From Hymenobacter norwichensis DSM 15439 (GTDB taxonomy: Bacteria > Bacteroidota > Bacteroidia > Cytophagales > Hymenobacteraceae): a stretch of 64,000 bases of DNA. Location: positions 124,001 through 188,000 of the forward strand of contig NZ_ATVL01000007.1 in NCBI RefSeq assembly GCF_000420705.1, written 5' to 3'. Below, piece by piece: positions 1 to 11,063 of this stretch. The position numbers and the translations under genes are program-made. Below the pieces are notes generated by a model. That model was given only the letters and a program-made list of their open reading frames with translations. It was not told the origin of the DNA and did not search any database. Position 1 is the stretch's first letter. Every line of letters begins with the position of its first letter.

Positions 1-2979
1 GGGGGTGGCGTGACGCACTTTTGCAATCCACTCGTCCACTTTGTGGCCGGGCAGCTGGCCGCCTTCGCCGGGCTTGGCACCCTGCGCCATCTTGATTTGC
101 AGCTCGTCGGCGTTGGTCAAGTAGTTGGCTGTCACGCCGAACCGGGCGGAGGCAACTTGCTTGATGGCGGAGCGCATGGAGTCGCCATTGGCCATTTTCT
201 CGTAGCGCAGCGGGTCTTCGCCGCCTTCACCGGTGTTGCTCTTGCCCCCAATGCGGTTCATGGCAATTGCCAGCGTGCTGTGCGCCTCGTGTGAAATCGA
301 GCCGAACGACATAGCACCAGTAGCAAACCGCTTCATGATGCCCGCGGCGGGTTCCACTTCTTCCAGCGGCACCGGCTCCCGATGGCGGGCAAACGTGAGC
401 AAGCCACGTAGCGTGAACAGCTTGTCGGCCTGCTCATTGACTTGGGCCGCGTACTGCTGATACGTGGTGTAGTTGTTAGTGCGGGTAGCTAGTTGCAGCA
501 AGTGCACCGTCTGCGGGTTGAAGAGGTGGGCCTCGCCCCGGCGCTTCCACTGGTAGAGGCCACCTTCGGGCAGCAGCGGCACGTCTGCTTTGGCGTCACC
601 GAAACCTTTGAAGTGCTTGTACAGGGTTTCGCGGGCAATTTCATCGAGCCCTAGTCCGCCAATACGCGTCACGGCCCCGGTGAAATACTTGTTTACTACG
701 CTTTGGTTGATACCCAGAATCTCGAATACCTGCGCCCCGTGGTACGACTGCACCGTGGAAATGCCCATCTTCGAGAAGATCTTCAGCAACCCGTCGCACA
801 CTGCCTTCAGGTAGTTTTTGGTCAGGGTCGGGTAGCTGAGCTGTGTTTCCATCTTGCCAGCCTCGTGTAGGGTGCGCAAGCTCGCCAGGGCCAAATATGG
901 GTTGATGGCCGTGGCCCCGAAGGCCAGTAGGCAAGCGAAATGATGGACTTCCCACACGTCGCCGGCTTCCACTACCAGCCCAACTTCACCACGCAACCCC
1001 TTCTTTACCAGGTGGTGATGTACTGCGGAGGCCGCCAGCAACGACGGAATAGGGGCGTGCTCGGAGTCGATGGCGCGGTCCGACAGAATCAGCACCTCGA
1101 ACTTGTCGTACACCGCATCTTCGGCGTAGCGGCATAGGCGCTCTAGGCCGTTCTGCAACGAGCCCGACTTCCCATCAGCCTTGAAGTAGGTTTGCAGCGT
1201 TTTGGCGTGAAACAGGCCCGTATCAATGCTACGCAGCTTTTCCAGCTCGTGGTTGGTAAGCACGGGTTGCTTCAGTGCCACGCAATGGCAGTGCATCTTG
1301 TTCTCATCGAACGTATTACCGTTGTTGCCGATAAACGTGGCCAGGCTCATCACCAGCCGCTCCCGAATTGGGTCGATGGGCGGGTTGGTTACCTGAGCGA
1401 AGAACTGCTTGAAGTAGCTGCTTAGGTGCTGGGGCTGGTCGGAGAGTACGGCCAGCGGTACGTCGGTACCCATCGAGCCAATTGGCTCTTTGCCATCCAG
1501 CGCCATCGGCTTAATGATGGTTTCCAGGTCTTCGCGGGTGTAGCCGAATACCTGCTGGTACTTGAACACCGAATCGGCGGCCAGATCGGTAAACACCTGC
1601 CGAGGCTCTGGTAGCTCCTCAATCCGAATCTTGTAGTTTTCCAGCCACTGCCCATACGGCTGCCGGCCGGCCAGATCGGCTTTGATTTCTTCGTCGGTCA
1701 GGATCTGGCCCGCCACGGTGTCCACGAGGAACATTTTGCCGGGCTGTAAGCGGCCTTTCTGCAGTATCGTTTTCTCGGGAATAGCCAGTACGCCGGCTTC
1801 CGAAGCCATAATTACGCGGCCGTCGTCGGTGATGACGTAGCGCAGGGGCCGCAGTCCGTTGCGGTCCAGCATGGCGCCAATTATACGGCCATCGGTGAAG
1901 GTGAGGGCTGCCGGGCCGTCCCAAGGAGCCATAAACGTAGCGTGGAACTCGTAGAAGGCCTTTTTGAGCGGGTCCATCTGCTCGTTGCCGTCCCAGGCTT
2001 CTGGCACCAGCATCATCATGACGTGTGGCAAGGAGCGGCCCGAATGCGTGAGCACCTCAATGATGTTGTCGAGGCAGGCGGAATCCGACTGGCCATCGTC
2101 GATGACGGGCAACAGCATTTCCATTTCCTCGGCCGAGAAATACGGCGAAGCGTAGGAGCGGAGGCCCGAGTAAAACCAGTTTAGGTTGCCGGTCAGGGTG
2201 TTGATTTCGCCGTTGTGGGCCAGCATACGAAACGGCTGGGCCAGCTTCCAACTTGGGAACGTGTTGGTGGAGAAGCGCGAATGCACCATGCCAAACGCCG
2301 ATTTCACCCGCTCGTCGCTCAAATCGGGGAAGTAGCCGCGTACTTGCAACGAAGTCAACTGGCCCTTGTACACGATAACGCGGCTGGAAAGCGAGGCAAA
2401 GTAGAAGTCCTGGCCTTCATCCTTGAGCGTTTCCTTGGCGGTTTTGGTGATGAGCCGGCGCAAGACAAACAACTTACGCTCGAAATCTTCGCCCGCAGTG
2501 ATGCCAGCGGGCTTGGCCACAAACACCTGCTCCATGTCCGGCTCGGCAGCCAGCGCCGTAGTACCGATACCCGCCGGATTGACCGGTACCCGGCGGTAGC
2601 CCAGCACCCGCAAGCCTAGCTGTTCAGCGGCTTTGTTGATGAGGGTGTGGCAGGCAGCCTTGGCCGCAATCCGCTTGGGCAGAAACGCCATGCCCACGCC
2701 GTAGTAGCTGGGTTCGGGCAGGTGGATGTCCAGGGCCAGACATTCTTCCATGAAGAATTCGTGCGGAATCTGGAGCAGAATACCCGCACCATCACCGGAA
2801 TCGGCGTCGCAGCCGCAGGCGCCGCGGTGCTCCATGTTTTCCAGAATGGTTAAGGCATCCGGAATGGTTTGGTGCGAGCGGCGGCCGTGGATACTGGTGA
2901 CGAATCCAGTGCCGCAGGAGTCGTGCTCGAACTCGGGGCGGTAGAGGCCCGCTGGTTGGTCAGGAGTGAAGGTGTCCAT
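1..2979 (-). CDS. gltB: Glutamate synthase large subunit, 3' end beyond window
   Basis: The reading frame is open from the ATG at 2979 to the window edge, giving the first 993 codons of a protein usually near 1,500 residues. The N-terminus has the class II glutamine amidotransferase start [16 protein letters not shown]. Cys22 is expected to become the N-terminal nucleophile after propeptide removal. Near the window edge the protein reads [20 protein letters not shown] and [17 protein letters not shown], the start of the FMN-binding synthase domain. In the family, the enzyme transfers ammonia from glutamine to 2-oxoglutarate using reductant from the small subunit, whose gene may lie beyond the edge. 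An intrinsic terminator separates it from the thiolase gene upstream, so it probably has its own promoter in 2980-3083. Confidence 0.95.
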   Translation of the reverse strand, partial: MDTFTPDQPAGLYRPEFEHDSCGTGFVTSIHGRRSHQTIPDALTILENMEHRGACGCDADSGDGAGILLQIPHEFFMEECLALDIHLPEPSYYGVGMAFLPKRIAAKAACHTLINKAAEQLGLRVLGYRRVPVNPAGIGTTALAAEPDMEQVFVAKPAGITAGEDFERKLFVLRRLITKTAKETLKDEGQDFYFASLSSRVIVYKGQLTSLQVRGYFPDLSDERVKSAFGMVHSRFSTNTFPSWKLAQPFRMLAHNGEINTLTGNLNWFYSGLRSYASPYFSAEEMEMLLPVIDDGQSDSACLDNIIEVLTHSGRSLPHVMMMLVPEAWDGNEQMDPLKKAFYEFHATFMAPWDGPAALTFTDGRIIGAMLDRNGLRPLRYVITDDGRVIMASEAGVLAIPEKTILQKGRLQPGKMFLVDTVAGQILTDEEIKADLAGRQPYGQWLENYKIRIEELPEPRQVFTDLAADSVFKYQQVFGYTREDLETIIKPMALDGKEPIGSMGTDVPLAVLSDQPQHLSSYFKQFFAQVTNPPIDPIRERLVMSLATFIGNNGNTFDENKMHCHCVALKQPVLTNHELEKLRSIDTGLFHAKTLQTYFKADGKSGSLQNGLERLCRYAEDAVYDKFEVLILSDRAIDSEHAPIPSLLAASAVHHHLVKKGLRGEVGLVVEAGDVWEVHHFACLLAFGATAINPYLALASLRTLHEAGKMETQLSYPTLTKNYLKAVCDGLLKIFSKMGISTVQSYHGAQVFEILGINQSVVNKYFTGAVTRIGGLGLDEIARETLYKHFKGFGDAKADVPLLPEGGLYQWKRRGEAHLFNPQTVHLLQLATRTNNYTTYQQYAAQVNEQADKLFTLRGLLTFARHREPVPLEEVEPAAGIMKRFATGAMSFGSISHEAHSTLAIAMNRIGGKSNTGEGGEDPLRYEKMANGDSMRSAIKQVASARFGVTANYLTNADELQIKMAQGAKPGEGGQLPGHKVDEWIAKVRHATP

Positions 2980-3083
2980 AGCAAGAAAGAGTGTAGACCC
3001 GGGGCGACCAGCCCGGTGGTCGAGGAGAAGCTAATCCAAGAGAGTATTTCAGGAAAACTCCGTTGGACAGAGGTTGTAATATC

Positions 3084-3120
3084 AAAAAAAAGCTCCGGCC
3101 CAAAAAAGGACCGGAGCTTT
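3084..3120 (-). terminator. Rho-independent terminator of the thiolase gene
   Basis: A 10-bp stem (3089-3098 with 3111-3120) is followed, on the minus strand, by a run of T (A-run 3084-3090 on the plus strand). It sits 113 bp past the thiolase stop and before gltB, so it ends the thiolase transcript. Confidence 0.85.
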
Positions 3121-3232
3121 CCAATTTATTTCTAAGTTCTGCTCTGGAAAACAGAAAACTTGGTTAATGCGCTTTAAAAGGGCTTTTTTATTTAAATAAA
3201 AGCAGCGCGCAATATTATTTCTAAAATCTCTC

Positions 3233-4417
3233 CTACAGCTTTTCTACTACGATGCTGCTGGCGCCACCGCCGCCGTTGCAGATACCGGCCACCCCAATTT
3301 TACCGCCTTCGTTGTGCAGTACGTTCACCAGGGTGGTTACAATGCGGGCTCCGGAGGCTCCCAGCGGATGGCCCAACGACACCGCGCCGCCGTACACGTT
3401 CACCTTGGTGCCTTCCAGGTTCAGTAGCTTGTTGTTGGCTAACGATACCACCGAAAACGCCTCGTTGATTTCGTAGAAATCCACGTCTTTGGCTTCGAGG
3501 CCCGCGTGCTTCAATGCCTTCGGAATAGCTAGGGCTGGCGAAGTCGTAAACCATTCTGGAGCCTGCTCGGCATCGGCAAAACCACGGATACGAGCTAACG
3601 GCTTGATGCCTAGCTCGTCGGCTTTTTCGCGGCTCATTAGCAGCACGGCAGCAGCCCCGTCATTGAGGGTGGAGGCATTAGCTGCCGTTACGGTGCCACC
3701 GTCCTTCAGGAAGGCCGGCTTGAGGCCCGGAACTTTGGCGAAGTCCACTTTCAGATATTCCTCGTCGTCCTCAATCACCGTCACTTTGCCGCGGCTCTCG
3801 ATGCTTACGGGTATTATTTCGTCTTTCTTCTTGCCGGCCTTTGCCGCCGCGGCGCTGCGCGTGTACGACTCAATAGCAAACGCATCCTGCTGCTCGCGGG
3901 TAAAGCCCATTTCCTTGGCTGTGTTTTCGGCCGCGTTACCCATGGCGTAGTCGTGATACGGGTCCCAGAGGCCGTCACGCATCAGGCCATCAATCATCTG
4001 GCTATGCCCGTACTTTGCCCCGAAACGGGCTTTGTCGAGGTAATACGGCACATTGCTCATGCTTTCCATGCCGCCGGCCAGCACCACCTCGGCCTGCCCC
4101 AGCATGATAGCCTGGGCTGCGAACATAATAGCCTTGGTGCCCGAAGCGCATACTTTATTCACGGTGGTGCACTCTACGGTGTCGGGCAAGCCGGCTTTCT
4201 TGGCAGCCTGCCGGGCCGGGGCCTGGCCCAAGTTGGCTGAAATAACGTTTCCCATAATCACCTGGTCCACTTCCTCGGGAGCTACACCGGCTTTGTCCAG
4301 CGCGCCTTTCAAGGCAATGGCTCCCAGTTCTGTGGCCGACAACGAGGCTAAGCTGCCGCCAAACGAGCCAATGGGAGTACGAACGGCAGCAACGATTACT
4401 ACTTCTTTAATTTGCAT
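3233..4417 (-). CDS. Acetyl-CoA C-acetyltransferase (thiolase)
   Basis: A 394-residue thiolase, the usual length for the biosynthetic/degradative acetoacetyl-CoA thiolase family. The nucleophilic Cys is Cys90 (NKVCASGTKA). The active-site His350 is in GHPLGASGAR and the second Cys, Cys380, is in GICNGGGGASS; NEAFSVV is also present. It condenses two acetyl-CoA to acetoacetyl-CoA or runs the reverse thiolysis. The frame extends upstream to 4510, but family alignment points to the start MQIKEVVIVAAVRTPIG at 4417. The gene is monocistronic by context, with its own terminator. The substrate chain length cannot be read from sequence alone, so no symbol is assigned. Confidence 0.93.
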   Translation of the reverse strand: MQIKEVVIVAAVRTPIGSFGGSLASLSATELGAIALKGALDKAGVAPEEVDQVIMGNVISANLGQAPARQAAKKAGLPDTVECTTVNKVCASGTKAIMFAAQAIMLGQAEVVLAGGMESMSNVPYYLDKARFGAKYGHSQMIDGLMRDGLWDPYHDYAMGNAAENTAKEMGFTREQQDAFAIESYTRSAAAAKAGKKKDEIIPVSIESRGKVTVIEDDEEYLKVDFAKVPGLKPAFLKDGGTVTAANASTLNDGAAAVLLMSREKADELGIKPLARIRGFADAEQAPEWFTTSPALAIPKALKHAGLEAKDVDFYEINEAFSVVSLANNKLLNLEGTKVNVYGGAVSLGHPLGASGARIVTTLVNVLHNEGGKIGVAGICNGGGGASSIVVEKL

Positions 4418-4548
4418 AAAGCGGGGGTGGGAATTTGTGGAATTTGTGTGACAAAGGTAACAAGTACAGCGGTGAACTAGCTGTGTGGTCAGGCTGAGCA
4501 CATACGCCATACAATGTACAGTGACGCCAGGGCTAGTGCCCAGTTACG

Positions 4549-5544
4549 CTACCAAGTTGGCTTACCGGATGTTGGCTTGCGGGTGCTTTTGCGCGGTAGC
4601 TGCTGCAAGTACTGCTGCTCAGCGGCATCCAGCGCCTGTAGCAACTGCTTAGCCTGCCCGGTGCTGAGGTTTATCTGCTGCAAACGGGCTCGTTGGGTCT
4701 GCATCTGAGCTTCGTCTAGAGTGGCCGCTTCGGTACCGGCCTGTTTGCTGACCCCGGCGCCAGCTTCAACGCCAGTTTCATCGTTGCTCAACCCGCGCGT
4801 AGTGCCCGGTTCCGAGCCCTGCGCCATGCTGCGTTCCGGCCCTTGACCCGGTTGCAAGCTTCCGTTAGCTGTACCACCCGGCGCCCCCGAGGAGCGGTTC
4901 GGGTCGCGCTGTCCGCTCGGGTCGGGTCGGGTTTGAGGTGGGCTCTGTGAATTATCGGGCTGCTTGTCGTCATTCAGCTCGTCTTGCTTGTCTTGGCCGG
5001 GGCGGGGGGTAGGCTGGCTGGTGGGGTCCTGCTGCTCGTTCTTGTTCTTTTCTGGTGTTGGCGGCGCGCCAGCCGGTACTGGCGGTGGTACACGCGGGTC
5101 ATCGTGCCGTCGCCGTAAATAGTCGCTAATTAGTTCGTAGTCGTAGCGGGCCACAGAATTTGTTGGATTGGCAATCAACGCCTGTTTCAGTAGGCGTAGG
5201 GCTTGTGCATATTCTCCTTTGCTCGCGGCCAATACGGCCAGCTGCTGCTGGGCTACACTGCGCATTTGTGGTTGCCGGCTAGTCAGTAGCCGGCCATAGG
5301 CGGTGCGGGCGGTACCTGGCTGGCCAGCCCGCGCGCTGGCGTGCCCCCAATTCAGTAGCACTGCCTCGTCGGAGGCGCCCAGCTTTTCGACGGCCTCCTT
5401 ATAATAGGTAGCCGCCACCAAGTAGTTGCCACGCTGATAAGCGTTCTGCGCTTTTCTAATTGCCTCGTTGCGGTCATGGATGCCACTCAGGCCGTGCCAG
5501 CTACTCCAGAATGTCAGGAAAATAAATAAGAAGCCCGTTTTCAT
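4549..5544 (-). CDS. TPR protein, BatC-like
   Basis: A 331-residue protein. It starts with a hydrophobic signal or anchor segment (about residues 3-20), followed by tetratricopeptide-like helices to about residue 140 (for example RKAQNAYQRGNYLVAATYYK). A long Pro/Gln/Asp/Asn-rich linker follows, then a short Gln-rich helix and a basic tail. Its ATG overlaps the stop of the upstream vWA gene by 4 bases (5541-5544), so the two are translationally coupled. In Bacteroidota this vWA+TPR pairing is typical of the Bat (aerotolerance) cluster, and this protein matches the BatC position. The molecular function of Bat proteins is not well established. The assignment rests on architecture and neighbour. 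Confidence 0.75.
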   Translation of the reverse strand: MKTGFLFIFLTFWSSWHGLSGIHDRNEAIRKAQNAYQRGNYLVAATYYKEAVEKLGASDEAVLLNWGHASARAGQPGTARTAYGRLLTSRQPQMRSVAQQQLAVLAASKGEYAQALRLLKQALIANPTNSVARYDYELISDYLRRRHDDPRVPPPVPAGAPPTPEKNKNEQQDPTSQPTPRPGQDKQDELNDDKQPDNSQSPPQTRPDPSGQRDPNRSSGAPGGTANGSLQPGQGPERSMAQGSEPGTTRGLSNDETGVEAGAGVSKQAGTEAATLDEAQMQTQRARLQQINLSTGQAKQLLQALDAAEQQYLQQLPRKSTRKPTSGKPTW

Positions 5545-6512
5545 GGTTTGATTACGCGTACCGTGATGATGATATCAAACACCAATAGCGCCAAGGCCAG
5601 CGCCAGTGGATACCGGTAGCGGTTATCGGCCACCGACACCGAGCGGACTTGCTCGGTTTGCCCTTCCAGGCGGTTTAGCGCATTCACCAGCAATGCAAAC
5701 TCGTCGCGCCGCTCCGATAACTCGAAATACTGCCCGCCGGTTTGCTCGGCCAGCCGCTGGAGTGGCGCAGGTGTAAGGCGGGTTACGGCGTCGCGGCCCC
5801 GGGCGTCGCGCACGTAGCCACCCTTGGACTTCGGCAAGCGGCTGCCCTCCAAAGTGCCAACTCCCAGCGCAAACAGCCGCACTCCCGACCGAGCCAGCAC
5901 CCGTAAAGTAGGCTCCAGATTCTCGCCAAAGTCTTCTCCGTCGCTCACTACCACCAGCGCCGTGGCGCGGGGCGTAGCTGTAGGCTGTAGCTTAGCCAGC
6001 CGATCCAAGGCTATTTCCAGCGGGGGCGCAAAGTCGGTGGCACCCGCTGGAAGCAAACTGGTTTGCAGCGTGCTCAGGAAAAGCTGGAGTGCGCCTTGGT
6101 CGTAAGTAAGCGGGCATTGTACATATGCGTCGGCCCCAAATACAATAAGCCCAATTCGGTCGGCCTGAAAGCGGCTGATAAGTGTGGCTAGTTCAGCTTT
6201 GGCTTTTTGCAGCCGAGTTGGGGCCACATCAGGAGCATCCATCGACCGTGAGACATCTACCAGAAGCCACACGTCCTTACCCGTAGTCCGGACGGCCTGC
6301 TGAGTTACGCCGTATGCCGGCCCAAGCAAAGCCACGCCCAGCAAGCCAAAGTATAACAGTCGCAAGGCTAGCTTCCAGCTCAGCCGCCAGCCCCGTTGGC
6401 CCAGCGGGGCGGCTAATCGGCGGGTCCGCAGAGCGAATCCGATGTAGAGTACTAAAAAAAAAATCAGTGCTAATATCTCCGGCCAGGCCACCGGATAAGC
6501 CCAGTTTAGCAT
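5541..6512 (-). CDS. vWA-domain membrane protein, BatB-like
   Basis: A 323-residue protein with two N-terminal membrane segments (about 11-29 and 48-68), a von Willebrand factor A domain, and a C-terminal membrane segment (about 300-320). The vWA domain has an intact MIDAS motif, DVSRSM, starting at Asp86. This N-terminal double span plus vWA plus C-terminal span is the BatA/BatB layout. It is the first gene of a two-gene operon with the TPR protein. The usual cluster partners (MoxR ATPase, DUF58 protein, second vWA protein, BatD, BatE) are not in the flanking sequence, so this is either a split locus or only part of one. BatA versus BatB cannot be decided with certainty. Confidence 0.8.
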   Translation of the reverse strand: MLNWAYPVAWPEILALIFFLVLYIGFALRTRRLAAPLGQRGWRLSWKLALRLLYFGLLGVALLGPAYGVTQQAVRTTGKDVWLLVDVSRSMDAPDVAPTRLQKAKAELATLISRFQADRIGLIVFGADAYVQCPLTYDQGALQLFLSTLQTSLLPAGATDFAPPLEIALDRLAKLQPTATPRATALVVVSDGEDFGENLEPTLRVLARSGVRLFALGVGTLEGSRLPKSKGGYVRDARGRDAVTRLTPAPLQRLAEQTGGQYFELSERRDEFALLVNALNRLEGQTEQVRSVSVADNRYRYPLALALALLVFDIIITVRVIKP

Positions 6513-6655
6513 AAGGTCAGGAAAGGCAACGGAATGAAAATCATATAGAAGCGAGCTTGGTAGCTGTCGACAGGCAACAAATATACGGTCTGGCCCGGCG
6601 GTAGTATAGAGCCTCTGGCTAGCTGCTAATCAAGAAAATTTTTATTGAAAAGCGG

Positions 6656-6683
6656 TTGTATGTAGAATTGGCTTGTATATTTG
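6656..6683 (+). promoter_or_regulatory. Candidate promoter of the tRNA cluster
   Basis: The -7 element TATATTTG (6676-6683) matches the Bacteroidota consensus TAnnTTTG. A TTG lies 17 bases upstream (6656-6658), within the reported 17-23 base spacing. Transcription would start near 6690, just before tRNA-Ser. Confidence 0.6.
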
Positions 6684-6713
6684 CACACTCTTCAGCCGGA
6701 AGGGAGTAGAAAA

Positions 6714-6801
6714 AGAGAGATGGGTGAGTGGCTTAAACCAGTAGTTTGCTAAACTGCCGTAGCTCTAAAGGTTACCGGGGGTTCGAATCCCCCTCTCTCT
6801 A
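6714..6801 (+). tRNA. tRNA-Ser(GCU)
   Basis: Acceptor stem AGAGAGA (6714-6720) pairs with TCTCTCT (6794-6800). The anticodon stem is 6741-6745 with 6753-6757, with anticodon GCT at 6748-6750. A long variable arm, as expected for serine, is seen at 6759-6775. The T-arm is GGGGG TTCGAAT CCCCC. CCA is not encoded. It decodes AGC/AGU. Confidence 0.95.
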
Positions 6802-6875
6802 CTTTTTCACTTTATTGGCTTCAATGTTGAAAGTTGCTGTATAGCATGTAGCCTTCAATAGTTGAAATTTGTTTT

Positions 6876-6949
6876 CGGGGTGTAGCGTAGCCCGGTATCG
6901 CGCCTGCTTTGGGAGCAGGAGGCCGCAAGTTCGAATCTTGCCACCCCGA
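6876..6949 (+). tRNA. tRNA-Pro(UGG)
   Basis: The acceptor stem CGGGGTG pairs with CACCCCG, starting at C as proline tRNAs often do. The anticodon stem is CCTGC/GCAGG, with TGG at 6910-6912. The T-loop is TTCGAAT. CCA is not encoded. It lies 74 bases after tRNA-Ser. Confidence 0.96.
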
Positions 6950-6989
6950 CACAAGTACCCCAGCCGCTGGGCCGGAGCCCATGGCTTCA

Positions 6990-7063
6990 GACCCCGTAGC
7001 TCAGCTGGATAGAGCAGCTGCCTTCTAAGCAGCCGGTCATGTGTTCGAATCACATCGGGGCCA
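6990..7063 (+). tRNA. tRNA-Arg(UCU)
   Basis: The anticodon stem GCTGC/GCAGC carries TCT. The T-arm is ATGTG TTCGAAT CACAT. The acceptor stem GACCCCG pairs with CGGGGCC except for an A2-C71 mismatch (6991 with 7061). CCA is not encoded. It is the last gene of the tRNA cluster and is followed by a terminator. Confidence 0.95.
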
Positions 7064-7074
7064 CTCTCAGAATC

Positions 7075-7107
7075 AACCACTTAGCGTAATTGCTAAGTGG
7101 TTTTTTT
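7075..7107 (+). terminator. Rho-independent terminator of the tRNA cluster
   Basis: An 11-bp perfect stem (7075-7085 with 7092-7102), a 6-base loop, and a T-run to 7107, directly after tRNA-Arg. Confidence 0.9.
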
Positions 7108-7392
7108 ATGCCCGGTTCATACATGGGTTGTATAACTAAGTTGTTGATCTGCTATGCTCGATATTTCGTGTTATTGATTCACCAACCTAGCATGTTGCTA
7201 GCTTGCCTTCGCCTAGCAACATACTAATCAATTGGCGGGACCTTTTAAAAGCGTTGGTGAGGTGTTGCTATTTTCAATTGACACTACTTGCGAGGCATCT
7301 CCAATGTTCCTGCATACGCCTGCCGATTAGCAGAGCACAATTTTACTTGCAAGCTTTAGAGCTGAATATGCCGATTCGGTGTTGCAACTCTT
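7108..7392. other. Gene-free AT-rich stretch after the tRNA cluster
   Basis: I see no convincing gene, RNA or repeat here. An open frame at 7203-7460 on the plus strand has cysteine-rich, low-complexity-like composition and overlaps the better candidate at 7393-7698. Confidence 0.5.
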
Positions 7393-7698
7393 TTACTGTA
7401 GCGTTTGGGCGAAGCTACGAATGCTTTCATCAGTTAGTGCACTTGCTTCTGTATGTTTAATGTAGTCAACCGTTTGGGTGAGTTGGTTAAGTTGGGTTTC
7501 CCGCTCAGCCAATGTTGAAGGAGCTACGATAGGAAAAGGCAGAGTCGGAATGCTCAGCCCATCAACTGAGGTCGAAGTGAGATTGTAAAGCAATGTGCTT
7601 TGGATAAGTTTGCTTTCCTCATCGTCGAGCTGCTGGTTCATGTAGTCAACTACGATACTGAAATCGCGCAGAATTTCTTGCTTTTCAAGTTCCGTCAT
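7393..7698 (-). CDS. Hypothetical protein, 101 residues
   Basis: A small, acidic, soluble-looking protein starting MTELEKQEILRDFSIVVDY, with alternating charged and hydrophobic residues suggesting mostly helix. I do not recognise a family. It has an ATG start with an A/T-rich leader and lies alone in a region of lower GC than the neighbouring genes. No functional inference is possible. The composition looks protein-like rather than like a chance frame, but this is not proof of expression. Confidence 0.45.
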   Translation of the reverse strand: MTELEKQEILRDFSIVVDYMNQQLDDEESKLIQSTLLYNLTSTSVDGLSIPTLPFPIVAPSTLAERETQLNQLTQTVDYIKHTEASALTDESIRSFAQTLQ

Positions 7699-7801
7699 AA
7701 GAAAAAGTTTGGTTTGTTGACAACCTACTAATTATTAAAAGGAATTAGCTGAAAAAATGAACTTCAACCGGTTTTTAGCTATTGCTATCCTGAATACATG
7801 C

Positions 7802-8050
7802 TCAATAATTGGCTGCTTGTGCCTGTATAGTGTATAACTCTAGGCAGGTATCAGAAGCAAAAGCGTAGTAAGAAGGCCAGCGCAGGCACTCTTGCTCCAG
7901 CCATAGCTCACAATAGAATACTCCCAAATCATATAGCTCAATGCTATAGTTTTCGTGCCAGCGTTGGGCAATCAACTGGCCATGAAAGCGCACAAATTGG
8001 TCTTGCTGACTGTAAGCCAGCGTTTGGAACTGCGAGTACGAAAGCAACAT
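7802..8050 (-). CDS. Small hypothetical protein, 82 residues
   Basis: I chose the ATG at 8050 (MLLSYSQFQTLAYSQQDQF) because the frame upstream to 8143 reads as low-quality sequence. The body is rich in Tyr, Trp and Gln (RWHENYSIELYDLGVFYCEL). From memory, short Hymenobacter proteins begin in a similar way (Leu-Ser-Tyr-X-Gln-Phe near the start), so this may be a lineage-restricted family of unknown function. No signal peptide or membrane span is visible. Confidence 0.5.
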   Translation of the reverse strand: MLLSYSQFQTLAYSQQDQFVRFHGQLIAQRWHENYSIELYDLGVFYCELWLEQECLRWPSYYAFASDTCLELYTIQAQAANY

Positions 8051-8318
8051 GGGAATTGGTGGGGAGTAGCGGGAGCAGGGCAGAACGAGAAGATACAAGT
8101 AGCGCATAACATGTTGAAGCATAGTATCTCGAACGGCAGACAAGTGTAGCAGGCAAAAGGTTACTTCTAGTAGAAATATTACTTATTCTTTTTATAGCAT
8201 TTGGTAGAACTCACTAAGTGAGGCGGCGACGAAATAATAAGTTGTCTTATTTCAGAGAAGCCTTTGTATGCAAGAGCATGTCTATAAGCATAGTAGTGTC
8301 ACCTCTCATGCTTAGGTT

Positions 8319-8408
8319 ATGTTATACTTGCTTGTCGGCGCGTTTTGGGTACTATTGCTGCTGTTCATCTTTGTGTTGCTAATCGGACAGCGTCGCCAGC
8401 GTTGGTAA
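8319..8408 (+). CDS. Possible 29-residue single-span membrane peptide
   Basis: An ATG-to-TAA frame encodes MLYLLVGAFWVLLLLFIFVL, then two more hydrophobic residues and the basic tail GQRRQRW. This is one strongly hydrophobic helix with a positive C-terminal end. No clear ribosome-binding site or promoter is seen, though Bacteroidota often lack a strong one. It could be a chance frame. Confidence 0.3.
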   Translation: MLYLLVGAFWVLLLLFIFVLLIGQRRQRW

Positions 8409-10829
<2,421 letters not shown>

Positions 10830-10848
10830 CTTTTGCATTGGTTGCAAC

Positions 10849-10877
10849 AAAAAAGCCCGCGTATAGCGGGCTTTTTT
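10849..10877 (+). terminator. Rho-independent terminator after gyrB
   Basis: A 12-bp perfect stem (10849-10860 with 10866-10877) contains GCCCGC/GCGGGC and has a 5-base loop and a T-run. It lies 19 bases after the gyrB stop. Confidence 0.92.
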
Positions 10878-11063
10878 GTTTGGGTTGATTCAATATACTT
10901 AGCAGCTAGTGTGGCATAATGTGTCATTTCTGAATGACAGGAGCATTATCTTTTGATGTTTAATTCAGCCTGAACCACGTTAAGCCACTATCTTGCCCAT
11001 CTACTGCCACCCATTGCCTAAATCAGCGTAAGCCGGCTTATCAGCGCTTTCCTGCCTTGCCCT

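Noticed and set aside
6656-7107. tRNA cluster as an attachment site of an integrated island
   Set aside because: No integrase and no second copy of a tRNA 3' end were found in the window.
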